Shown here in pieces: positions 6,084-13,192 of a stretch of 13,192 nucleotides of DNA; position 1 is the stretch's first letter, and each line of letters opens with the position of its first letter. Below the pieces are notes generated by a model that saw only the letters and a program-made list of their open reading frames with translations, made no database searches and had not been told where the DNA came from. The position numbers and the translations under genes were made by a program. Source of the stretch: CAZGDB01 sp964524705 (GTDB lineage: Bacteria > Pseudomonadota > Gammaproteobacteria > Berkiellales > Berkiellaceae); assembly GCA_964524705.1 (NCBI GenBank), contig CAZGDB010000033.1, positions 1-13,192 on the forward strand. The letters are read 5' to 3'.

Positions 6084-7211
6084 GTGCATAACGCGATTAC
6101 TTTAGTAAATCCTGGAACCCCTGCATCCTTACTTACACAGTGGGATGCGGTAGAGTTATTGAACCAACTTTTGCGGTATGCCCTACAACATCAGATCAGC
6201 GACATTCATCTAGAACCCAAAGCCACAACACTTCAGATCCGAGTGCGGCTAGATGGTATTTTACAACCTTACCAAAGCTTACCCTTGAGTGCTTGGCAAA
6301 AATTATCTACGCGTATCAAAGTATTAGCCAACTTAGATTTAGCGGAACATCGATTACCACAAGATGGCCGGTTTCAATACACCATCCAAGAACAATGTTT
6401 AGATTTACGCGTCAGTAGTTGCCCCACCCATTATGGAGAAAAATTTGTACTACGGTTATTGCCTTCAGAACAAAATCTAGCCCCGTATGATCTTGGACTA
6501 ACCACGCAAGAAGCGGCCTATCTAGACCATATACTACGATGCCCTTCAGGCTTAATTTTAGTCACCGGCCCCACAGGTAGCGGAAAAACCACTACTTTAG
6601 CCCAACTATTAGAACGCTTACCCAGTGAAACTTTGAACATTTGCAGTATTGAAGATCCTATTGAGATACAAAACCCTAGAATTACACAAATTGCAGTGCA
6701 TGATGCACTCGGCTTATCCTTTAGTGTTTTACTAAAAACCTTATTACGCCAAGACCCAGATGTCGTCGTCCTTGGTGAAATCCGTGATGCAGCCACCGCG
6801 CATACCGCACATGCAGCTGCCCATAGTGGCCGCTTAGTCTTAGCCAGCATTCATACACAACGTGCACAAACTATTCATACACGCTTAGAAAGTTTAGGGC
6901 TCACGTGGCAACAATCGGCTTCAGATCTGGTCCTGAATCAACGTTTATTCAGAACCTTATGTCACTGTAAAAAACAACGTAACGCGACCCTCACTGAACA
7001 ACGTCTAGGCTTAATCACCGTCTATGAACCCCAGGGTTGTAATGCGTGTCATCAAGGTTATAAAGGGCGATTTGCTTTAACTGAACTCTACAGTTTAGCG
7101 CTGCCTTTAGGGCAAGATCTAACCAAAAAAGCGTTATTACAAGTAGCAGCAGGAACAACGAGTTTAATGGAAGTCCATCGTAGTTTAGGATTAACCTTTG
7201 ACAACGCTTAA
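6084..7211 (+). CDS. pilB: PilB-like type IV pilus assembly ATPase lacking the N-terminal domain
   Basis: PilB is the cytoplasmic hexameric ATPase that drives pilus assembly. Seen here are the start of the T2SSE core (AVELLNQLLRYALQHQISDI, 22-41), Walker A GPTGSGKT (162-169), the Asp box SIEDP (188-192), Walker B VVVLGEIRD (227-235) with Glu232, and the His box HSGRLVLASIHT (247-258). The zinc tetracysteine, typical of GspE/PilB and absent from PilT, is C293, C295, C319 and C322. At 375 residues it is close to PilT in size, whereas PilB is usually about 560-570; the N-terminal MshEN/T2SSE_N part is missing. GTG 6084 is the only reasonable start. The frame is open upstream only to TAG 6033-6035, with no ATG and no clear ribosome-binding site. 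It overlaps pilC by 14 bases. Whether it was truncated when the upstream block arrived, or is a naturally short form, is unclear. Confidence 0.88.
   Translation: MHNAITLVNPGTPASLLTQWDAVELLNQLLRYALQHQISDIHLEPKATTLQIRVRLDGILQPYQSLPLSAWQKLSTRIKVLANLDLAEHRLPQDGRFQYTIQEQCLDLRVSSCPTHYGEKFVLRLLPSEQNLAPYDLGLTTQEAAYLDHILRCPSGLILVTGPTGSGKTTTLAQLLERLPSETLNICSIEDPIEIQNPRITQIAVHDALGLSFSVLLKTLLRQDPDVVVLGEIRDAATAHTAHAAAHSGRLVLASIHTQRAQTIHTRLESLGLTWQQSASDLVLNQRLFRTLCHCKKQRNATLTEQRLGLITVYEPQGCNACHQGYKGRFALTELYSLALPLGQDLTKKALLQVAAGTTSLMEVHRSLGLTFDNA
7187..7190 (+). promoter_or_regulatory. Shine-Dalgarno for the pilC TTG start
   Basis: AGGA at 7187-7190 lies seven bases before TTG 7198-7200, inside the end of pilB. 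It supports the rare TTG start and translational coupling with pilB. Confidence 0.6.
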
Positions 7212-8334
7212 AACCTACTATTATCGAACCCCTACGGATACAGGACTCATTACGGCCTACGATCCTTCTGAACTCAAAATAAAGCTTCCCCCTTTAGCCA
7301 CAGCTACTAACATTACTCATTTAGGTAAACGGCTCTCCCCTAAACAACTCCAAGTATTATTAACCACTTTATGTCGATTACAACAATCCAAACTATCTTT
7401 ACACCAAAGTTTACATCATATTGCCCATCACAACCGTAGTTTAAAAATCAGTTATGTATGTCATCAATTGGGATTACAGTTAAGTGCAGGACAAAGTTTT
7501 GCAGCAAGTTTAGAACCATTTGTAACACCTAAAAGTCAGAATATCATCCAAATTTTAGGGGCTGCTCAAGCATCGGGGCAATGGTTATCAGTTATTCAAT
7601 CCTTACTTTACACTTTAGAAAAACACGCGACGCTCAAACGGCTATTAATGCGCCAACTCAGTTATCCTTTATTTTTACTAACGGCATGTTTATTTTTTTT
7701 AGGTTATTTTATTGTCAGTTTACTCCCGCGTTTTAAAGTAATTTTTGAGAGTTTCCATGCCCCATTACCCCCGTTGGCACAAGCACTCTTAGGATTGCCT
7801 AACTTTTGTCATTCTGCACCTTTTTTAGGGGGTGTAGGGATCTGCTTATTATTGTTTTATAGTATAAAACGGTATGCAGGTGCTCGCGTCTGCCTTGCTA
7901 TTCCTGGACTGCGTTACTGTTATCAGACTTGGTTCTCAATACAATTTGCCAGCTTTTTAGGGATCTGCCTATCAGCCCATATTCCCCTGACTAAAGCTTT
8001 ATGGTTAACCAGCTTGAGTATGCGTACAGGAGAAACTGCGGTTTTAAAAATGCTCACACAAATCCAACAAGGTAATCCTGTGGCAATAGTGTTATTAGAG
8101 AGCCCTTATTTTCGATCTGACTTAAAAGAAACCTTAAGTTTAGCCTTAACTCAATCTGAACAAGGCTTAAGTTTGCAACAATGGGCCACTGATACCCAAG
8201 ACTCGCTCTTTCATCTTTGGGAACAACAGTTACAAAAAGTCGGACCTTTGTGTATCCTAGGCGTAGGTTGTGTCTTAGGGATTATTTTAATCGGGATTTA
8301 CGAGCCTATTTTTGAATTGGGGATGGTGTTATGA
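7198..8334 (+). CDS. pilC: PilC-like inner-membrane platform protein of the type IV pilus
   Basis: PilC/GspF proteins form the inner-membrane platform on which the PilB motor acts. This 378-residue protein has the two T2SSF domains. The first (about 45-175) has the family pattern LSAGQSFAASLE and ends in a membrane helix near 155-176. A second helix lies near 208-223. The second domain (about 247-345, starting FASFLGICLSAHIPLTKAL) ends in a helix near 349-367, followed by the typical YEPIFELG. Length is slightly below the usual 400. The start is TTG 7198, backed by AGGA upstream; no better start exists. It overlaps pilB by 14 bases and pilD by 4, so the three are surely one operon. It corresponds to HofC in E. 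coli. Confidence 0.92.
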   Translation: MTTLKTYYYRTPTDTGLITAYDPSELKIKLPPLATATNITHLGKRLSPKQLQVLLTTLCRLQQSKLSLHQSLHHIAHHNRSLKISYVCHQLGLQLSAGQSFAASLEPFVTPKSQNIIQILGAAQASGQWLSVIQSLLYTLEKHATLKRLLMRQLSYPLFLLTACLFFLGYFIVSLLPRFKVIFESFHAPLPPLAQALLGLPNFCHSAPFLGGVGICLLLFYSIKRYAGARVCLAIPGLRYCYQTWFSIQFASFLGICLSAHIPLTKALWLTSLSMRTGETAVLKMLTQIQQGNPVAIVLLESPYFRSDLKETLSLALTQSEQGLSLQQWATDTQDSLFHLWEQQLQKVGPLCILGVGCVLGIILIGIYEPIFELGMVL

Positions 8335-8783
8335 CGCTGACTATACCTATAGTTTTTTGGAGCCTTTGGACCTTAGTACTGCTATTATTAGCCATTATTG
8401 ACTATCGCACGCAACGTTTACCTGACAGTTTAACTTTAGGGTTACTCTGGGCTGGGCTCTTGTACCATGATACCTATAGTCCAGATCTTAGCCCCTACTT
8501 ATGGGGTGCTGTATTAGCGTATATGGTGCTACAAGGCATCACCCTACTCTTCCATGCCATACGCCACCAAGAAGGGCTAGGTCAAGGGGATATCAAGTTA
8601 TGTGCTGCCTTGGGAGCAACCTTAGGAATTGCTGCATTACCACAGCTCTTGTTATATGCTTCGTGTTTGGGGATCTTAGGGTTTGGGCTACGTTGGCTCC
8701 TCTATAGAAAGACCCTACTAGCGCATTGTGCTTTTGGGCCTGCCATCGTTATTGCCGCACTCGGCTTAAGGTTTTTTTTATGA
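8331..8783 (+). CDS. pilD: Short prepilin peptidase (A24 family) without the N-methyltransferase half
   Basis: Prepilin peptidase cleaves the leader peptide of pilins at the inner membrane. The A24 aspartyl protease core is intact. The first catalytic Asp is D24 in LAIIDYRTQRLPD, and the second is D87 in GLGQGDIKL, matching the GxGD signature. The protein is hydrophobic with about four to five membrane helices and ends with the familiar FGPAIVIA. At 150 residues it is about half the usual 270-290: the N-terminal DiS_P_DiS region, which carries the zinc cysteines and N-methylates the mature pilin in classic PilD, is absent. The start is firm, because ATG 8331 overlaps the pilC stop (ATGA), which leaves no room for the missing domain. 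It overlaps coaE by 4 bases. It may cleave without methylating, or a methylating enzyme may be encoded elsewhere. Confidence 0.88.
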   Translation: MTLTIPIVFWSLWTLVLLLLAIIDYRTQRLPDSLTLGLLWAGLLYHDTYSPDLSPYLWGAVLAYMVLQGITLLFHAIRHQEGLGQGDIKLCAALGATLGIAALPQLLLYASCLGILGFGLRWLLYRKTLLAHCAFGPAIVIAALGLRFFL

Positions 8784-9373
8784 CTTTAAAAGTTGCGCTC
8801 ACGGGTAGTATTGCAGCTGGTAAATCAGCCCTTGCCCAAGGTTTTGCAGAACGTAAAATTACGGTCATTGAAGCAGATCGGATAACCCATACACTCTTGG
8901 CAACCAACACCCCCAGTTATCAGATGATGATTGAGCATTTTGGTACCGCTATTTTACAACCAGACCACAGTATTAACCGCAAAGCTTTAAGAGAAATTGT
9001 ATTTAACAACCCCACTGAAAAAAAATGGCTAGAACACACTTTACACCCTTTAATTGAAGCACGCCTCTTAAAAGCATTAAAAGCTGCATCAGGACCGTAT
9101 GTCATCGCTGTCATTCCCCTGCTCGTAGAAACAGGATGGCAGAAGTATTTTGATTACGTCGTCAGTGTTGAAGCTAATGCTGATATCCGTTTAGACCGCT
9201 TAATGCAACGTGATAAAATCTCAGCGGCTTTAGGCAGACAAATGATACAACAACAGGCTTCCCCAGAAACGCGAGCCCATATTGCAGATGCAATCATCAC
9301 CTTAGACTCTTTTGATGAGTTAGATGACATTCTTTTTTCTCTTGACCGGGAATGGCGTCACCTTATAAAATAG
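8780..9373 (+). CDS. coaE: Dephospho-CoA kinase
   Basis: CoaE phosphorylates the ribose 3'-hydroxyl of dephospho-CoA with ATP, the last step of coenzyme A synthesis, in the cytoplasm. The P-loop is GSIAAGKS (9-16). The substrate Asp lies in EADRITH (31-37; DAD is more usual). The family patterns HPLIEARLL (89-97), IPLLVET (112-118) and LDRLMQRDKISAALGRQMIQ (138-157) follow. The length, 197 residues, is normal. ATG 8780 overlaps the pilD stop as ATGA and gives the usual N-terminus MTLKVALTGS; a longer reading from 8726 would only add out-of-family residues. Placement after pilD matches many gammaproteobacteria and couples this essential gene to the pilus operon. Confidence 0.94.
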   Translation: MTLKVALTGSIAAGKSALAQGFAERKITVIEADRITHTLLATNTPSYQMMIEHFGTAILQPDHSINRKALREIVFNNPTEKKWLEHTLHPLIEARLLKALKAASGPYVIAVIPLLVETGWQKYFDYVVSVEANADIRLDRLMQRDKISAALGRQMIQQQASPETRAHIADAIITLDSFDELDDILFSLDREWRHLIK

Positions 9374-9405
9374 CCGCATTCACAATCACGGTATGATTAA
9401 AAAAT

Positions 9406-9591
9406 ATGCTAGTTGAGTGTCCTATTTGTAACAAACAAATTGTATGGGAGAACACCCCCACTCGTCCCTTTTGTACGGCCCGTTGTCGTTTAATAGACTT
9501 GGGAGAATGGGCTAGTGGTGGATATAGTATTCCGACCCAAGAAACCCCGCCAGATCGTGATAATGAAAATACCGACCCAGACGAAAATTAA
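9406..9591 (+). CDS. yacG: YacG-type zinc protein, DNA gyrase inhibitor family
   Basis: This is a 61-residue zinc-ribbon protein. Cysteines C5 and C8 (ECPICNK) and C23 and C27 (PFCTARCRLIDLGEWASGGY) form the family's four-cysteine site, and the segment RLIDLGEWASGGYSIP is diagnostic. In E. coli YacG binds GyrB and inhibits gyrase. The C-terminus is a short acidic tail. It lies 32 bases after coaE, with zapD (usually between them) missing. No strong ribosome-binding site is visible before ATG 9406. It is very likely cotranscribed with pilB-C-D-coaE and ends 20 bases before the ankyrin gene. Confidence 0.92.
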   Translation: MLVECPICNKQIVWENTPTRPFCTARCRLIDLGEWASGGYSIPTQETPPDRDNENTDPDEN

Positions 9592-9611
9592 TATAATAAA
9601 GGTAACTGATT

Positions 9612-11105
9612 ATGTATTCAGAACAACAGCTCACTGAGTTTTTTAAACAATTAGAAACCTACATGGCAGAACCAAAACAAACAATCCACCCGGCAGCACA
9701 ACTATATCCAAGCGCCTTATGTGCCATCAGAGAGCAGCTCGCCTCTTTCCCTAACCTAGCCATGCGTTACCATCCTGAACGCGGTGCAGCCTTGCATTAT
9801 GTTGCGCTCAATATAAAACTGCTGGAATTATTATGTGAATATCAAGCGCCTGTTAACGCCGATAATCTTGATGGTGAAACACTGTGTCATATTCTAGCTG
9901 CCACCGATAAAACTGGCGAATCACTTCAAGTCACATTCAATCATGGCATCAATCCCTTACTACGCAATAAAAATGGATTTACTGCACTGGAAATCGCAGA
10001 ACACCACGATAATCAAACAGCAATACGACTATTAAAGGAATATATTGAAAAAGGCCCTGAAAACATAAAACGTTATTTCTTAAAATTGATTAACGCGTAT
10101 CTTAACGATGCAAATGACACACACTCAGGTACTATCGAATTAAATCATAGACGCTTAACAAATATCATCGCGCTATTAAATACAAATCCAACGTTTGCAA
10201 ACCTTACCATTGATGGAACGCCAATTTTACATCATGTTGCAAAAAGAAAAAACACGATACTCTGTGAACTCTTATGTACAAAAGAAGCAGATGTTCACGC
10301 TTTGGACAATACTGGCCAACCATTATGTAATCTTTTAGCCCTTCTTGATATGAACGCAGCATGCATTAAAATTGTTCTTGCTTATGGTGCAGATCCTTTA
10401 CAAAAACACACAGTAACCCACACTAATGGGATAGAGAGTGCAAAATATCGAAACAATGGTGATGCGCTTTATTGGTTTAATTTATATCTTCAAAAGAAAC
10501 CAAGTGTCGTTGATACAAAAAAAGAACCCTGTCAATTTTTTACATACCTAAAAAGATATGTGCAAGAACCCACGCCTTATGGATTATCGATTATCGCAGC
10601 CAATTTAAAAGAAAAAAACACTAATACAGCAAACGCTTACAACACAGATGGCGTCCCTGCACTACATTATGCAATTTTAAACAACAATCCAATACTTATT
10701 CGTCTACTCTGTGCGCATGGAGCTAAAATTAACAATAAAGATTCACTAGGCGTAACAGCATTGATGCGAGCTGCGCAACACGACACCCAAGGTGATTGCC
10801 TACAAACACTCTTGGAGTATGCTCAACCTGCAGATCGTAATGAACGCACCAGTATCATTAGAGATCCAGAAAGAAACAGGTGCCGTCCTGCGATGACTGC
10901 TTTAGATTTTGCAATACAAGTAAACAATATAGTGGCTATTAAATTACTGGCACCAAAAACTGAAGCAATACTACACATACCAGCTCCCGTTGCCCCCCCC
11001 ACACCAAGTCCAACACCAGTACAATATAGCCATCATAAATCTCAAGGACAGCCGATTCACCCAGCTATGGTCACTTTAAGTCAACTGCTCACTGGTAAGC
11101 CTTAA
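9612..11105 (+). CDS. Ankyrin-repeat protein with three repeated modules, effector-like
   Basis: Ankyrin repeats mediate protein-protein contacts, and in intracellular bacteria such proteins are often secreted effectors. Clear ankyrin units are GAALHYVALNIKLLELLCEY (58-77), NGFTALEIAEHHDNQTAIRL (121-140), DGTPILHHVAKRKNTILCEL (201-220), DGVPALHYAILNNNPILIRL (346-365), LGVTALMRAAQHD (379-391) and AMTALDFAIQVNNIVAIKLL (427-446). The 497 residues fall into three larger modules (about 9-150, 153-300 and 308-450), each opening with a motif like FFKQLETYM, RYFLKLINAY or QFFTYLKRYV. A Pro/Thr/Ser linker (457-470) and a short C-terminal segment follow. There is no signal peptide or membrane helix. 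AAAGG at 9598-9602 lies nine bases before ATG 9612. It follows yacG by 20 bases, so it may share its transcript, and it stands where mutT lies in E. coli. Secretion and targets are inference. Confidence 0.9.
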   Translation: MYSEQQLTEFFKQLETYMAEPKQTIHPAAQLYPSALCAIREQLASFPNLAMRYHPERGAALHYVALNIKLLELLCEYQAPVNADNLDGETLCHILAATDKTGESLQVTFNHGINPLLRNKNGFTALEIAEHHDNQTAIRLLKEYIEKGPENIKRYFLKLINAYLNDANDTHSGTIELNHRRLTNIIALLNTNPTFANLTIDGTPILHHVAKRKNTILCELLCTKEADVHALDNTGQPLCNLLALLDMNAACIKIVLAYGADPLQKHTVTHTNGIESAKYRNNGDALYWFNLYLQKKPSVVDTKKEPCQFFTYLKRYVQEPTPYGLSIIAANLKEKNTNTANAYNTDGVPALHYAILNNNPILIRLLCAHGAKINNKDSLGVTALMRAAQHDTQGDCLQTLLEYAQPADRNERTSIIRDPERNRCRPAMTALDFAIQVNNIVAIKLLAPKTEAILHIPAPVAPPTPSPTPVQYSHHKSQGQPIHPAMVTLSQLLTGKP

Positions 11106-11117
11106 GCAAGCTTACCA
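11093..11117 (+). terminator. Stem-loop across the convergent ankyrin/secA stops
   Basis: TGGTAAGC (11093-11100) pairs with GCTTACCA (11110-11117) around a nine-base loop that contains both overlapping stop codons. On the plus strand a T-rich run (about 11123-11136) follows, so it may end the ankyrin transcript inside the 3' end of secA. On the minus strand no T-run follows. Confidence 0.4.
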
Positions 11118-13192
11118 TGACAGATTTTATATTTTTCCCCTGAACCACAAGGACAAGCATCATTACGCCCTACTTTTTTAGTAGTAGGACGTGTAAAGGC
11201 CGTCGCCTTAGATTCTGCTTCTTCAGGAGCTATGCTCGCATGATGATAGGTTAATTCCTGGGGTGCTTCATCGACTAATAACGGGCTAGGTTCAGTAGCC
11301 GCGGTATCCACCTGGATTTTTAATAACAAGCTTACTACTTCACGCGCCACCACCTCTAACAAAGAGGAGAATAATAAAAATGCTTCTCGCTTATATTCTT
11401 GACGTGGATCTTTTTGGGCATAACCGCGTAAATGAATACTTTGTCGCAAGTATTCCATTGCCGCTAAGTGTTCTTTCCAATGATTATCTAAAGTATGTAA
11501 AATCACCGATTTTTCAAACCCATGACGCCCCTCTACGGATAAGAGTTGGCGTTTTTGTGCATATTGCAATAACGCATACTCTACTAAATCTGCCGCTAAA
11601 GTCTCTGGCGTCACATGCGGATCTGATACTTTTTCTTGTATCGAGAAATTCAGTCCAAATTCCGCCACCAATCGATTTTCTAGGCCTTCTATATTCCAAG
11701 CATCTTCTACGCTTTCTGCCGGCATATATTCATAGACTACCGCCTGTAAAACGTTATCCATCATACCTTCGATAATAGGTCCAAAATTTTCAGCTAATAA
11801 GAGCTGGTCACGTTGTTCATAAACAATCTGACGTTGTTCATTGGCTACATTATCGTATTCTAATAACTGTTTGCGCATATCGAAGTTAAAACCTTCGACC
11901 TTACGTTGTGCATTCTCAATTGCACGGGACACCCAAGGATGAAAAATCGCTTCCCCAGTTTGCACCCCTAACTTACGCATCCATAAAGCGACTTTATCGG
12001 AGGCAAACAATCGCATCAACGTATCTTCTAAACTCATGTAGAACCGACTAGAACCCGGATCTCCCAATCGACCAGAACGACCCCGCAACTGATTATCAAT
12101 ACGACGAGATTCATGTCGTTCTGTACCAATAATATGTAAGCCACCGGCAGCCAAGACAGCATTATGACGTTCTTCCCATGCAGCACGACGTGCAGCATAT
12201 TCATTAGGATCTGCATCAGCCCCTAACGCTTTTTCTTCCGCACTAAAATTACCACCCAAAACAATATCTGTACCTCGACCTGCCATATTGGTCGCAATAG
12301 TCACCATCCCAGGACGCCCTGCTTCGGCAATAATTTGTGCTTCTTGCATATGAAATTTAGCGTTCAACACCTGATGCGGAATATTAGCCGCGGTTAAAAG
12401 CGCAGAGAGGTATTCAGAAGTTTCAATGGCAATAGTACCCACTAATACTGGTTGTTGACGTGCTACACAGTCTTTCACATCCTGCAAGATAGCGGCAAAC
12501 TTTTCTTCTTTGGTTAAATAAATCACATCTGGATGATCTACACGCCGACACGGACTATTAGTTGGAATAACCACAACATCCAACCCGTAAATCTGTTGTA
12601 ACTCATAGGCTTCCGTATCCGCAGTACCCGTCATCCCTGCTAATTTAGTATACAGTCTAAAGAAGTTCTGGAACGTAATAGAAGCCACAGTTTGGTTTTC
12701 ACTTTGTAACGGAACCCCTTCTTTGGCTTCAATAGCTTGATGTAAACCATCAGACCAACGACGTCCTGGCATACTACGACCCGTATGCTCATCAATAATT
12801 ACCACTTGCCCTTCTTGGACAATGTAATCTACATCCCGTTTAAACAACGCATGTGCTCTTAATGCTACCTGTAAATGATGCACCAACCCAATATGCGCAG
12901 CTTCGTATAAATGCTGCCCCGAACTGAGTACTTTCATCTCCACAAGCTTTTCTTCGACTTTTTGATGTCCTGCCTCGGTTAAATAGCTTTGCTTAGACTT
13001 TTCATCAATCGTGTAATCCACACCCAACTCTAAACTGGGGGCTAATATATTCATTAAGGCATATAGCTCACTACTGTGCTCTGCTTGCCCTGAAATAATC
13101 AATGGGGTCCGCGCTTCATCAATTAAAATAGAGTCTACTTCATCAACAATCGCATAATATAAATCGCCCTGGACTTGTTCTTCTTTTTTAAA
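11102..13192 (-). CDS. secA: Preprotein translocase ATPase SecA, C-terminal 696 residues (5' end outside window)
   Basis: SecA is the essential ATPase that pushes preproteins through SecYEG. The frame is open to the window edge at 13192, so the start lies outside; the visible part begins just before the motif DEVDSILIDEARTPLIISG in the first nucleotide-binding fold, and about 200 N-terminal residues are missing. Further landmarks are IVQEGQVVIIDEHTGRSMPG, TFQNFFRLYTKLAGMTGTA, ATNMAGRGTDIVLGGN in the second nucleotide-binding fold, GTERHESRRIDNQLRGRSGR, NHWKEHLAAMEYLRQSIHLR in the scaffold/wing region, and the C-terminal SecB/zinc-binding tail NDACPCGSGEKYKICHG. All visible motifs are intact. 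It converges with the ankyrin gene and their stop codons overlap by four bases (11102-11105). Convergence of the secA side with the yacG operon is the ancestral arrangement. Confidence 0.97.
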   Translation of the reverse strand, partial: FKKEEQVQGDLYYAIVDEVDSILIDEARTPLIISGQAEHSSELYALMNILAPSLELGVDYTIDEKSKQSYLTEAGHQKVEEKLVEMKVLSSGQHLYEAAHIGLVHHLQVALRAHALFKRDVDYIVQEGQVVIIDEHTGRSMPGRRWSDGLHQAIEAKEGVPLQSENQTVASITFQNFFRLYTKLAGMTGTADTEAYELQQIYGLDVVVIPTNSPCRRVDHPDVIYLTKEEKFAAILQDVKDCVARQQPVLVGTIAIETSEYLSALLTAANIPHQVLNAKFHMQEAQIIAEAGRPGMVTIATNMAGRGTDIVLGGNFSAEEKALGADADPNEYAARRAAWEERHNAVLAAGGLHIIGTERHESRRIDNQLRGRSGRLGDPGSSRFYMSLEDTLMRLFASDKVALWMRKLGVQTGEAIFHPWVSRAIENAQRKVEGFNFDMRKQLLEYDNVANEQRQIVYEQRDQLLLAENFGPIIEGMMDNVLQAVVYEYMPAESVEDAWNIEGLENRLVAEFGLNFSIQEKVSDPHVTPETLAADLVEYALLQYAQKRQLLSVEGRHGFEKSVILHTLDNHWKEHLAAMEYLRQSIHLRGYAQKDPRQEYKREAFLLFSSLLEVVAREVVSLLLKIQVDTAATEPSPLLVDEAPQELTYHHASIAPEEAESKATAFTRPTTKKVGRNDACPCGSGEKYKICHGKLA

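Noticed and set aside
8726..8779. Upstream start for coaE giving 18 extra residues
   Set aside because: It lies inside pilD in another frame and adds non-family sequence; ATG 8780 with the ATGA overlap is standard.
11380..11775. Plus-strand open frame of 131 codons inside secA
   Set aside because: It is antisense to a highly conserved part of secA and shows no protein family features.

Overview
The window looks like a piece of chromosome from an AT-rich gammaproteobacterium, probably a host-associated or intracellular one such as a member of the Legionellales. This is an inference. It rests on the conserved order pilin, pilB, pilC, pilD, coaE, yacG, then secA on the opposite strand, which matches the E. 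coli ppdD-hofB-hofC / coaE-zapD-yacG / mutT-secA neighbourhood. It also rests on two large effector-like genes placed between these housekeeping genes: an 869-codon unknown and an ankyrin-repeat protein. No rRNA, tRNA, CRISPR array or intact insertion sequence was seen.

Bases 1-424 are the 3' part of a type IV pilin gene. A TAA stops it inside the conserved C-terminal disulfide loop. The same frame then continues for 52 codons through the second loop cysteine and an Ala/Pro/Glu-rich tail. Bases 425-6035 form an accessory block that separates the pilin from pilB. It holds a minus-strand AAA/DUF4143 ATPase, a divergent HipB-type repressor without a hipA, a frameshifted methyltransferase remnant, and the large unknown gene. 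The ATPase-hipB intergenic region is rich in symmetry. One 19-bp inverted repeat contains the ATPase promoter. A second, concentric set of inverted repeats contains the hipB promoter.

Bases 6084-9591 are a tight operon: pilB (GTG start), pilC (TTG start, 14-bp overlap), pilD (4-bp overlap), coaE (4-bp overlap), and yacG after a 32-bp gap. PilB and PilD both lack their usual N-terminal domains, so with the interrupted pilin the pilus or competence machinery looks reduced. coaE makes coenzyme A. YacG is a small zinc protein that inhibits DNA gyrase in E. coli.

The ankyrin gene (9612-11105) follows yacG by 20 bp and occupies the place of mutT; zapD is also absent from this locus. It is built from three copies of a module of about 145 residues. 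Its stop codon overlaps that of convergent secA, whose 3' 696 codons run off the right edge.
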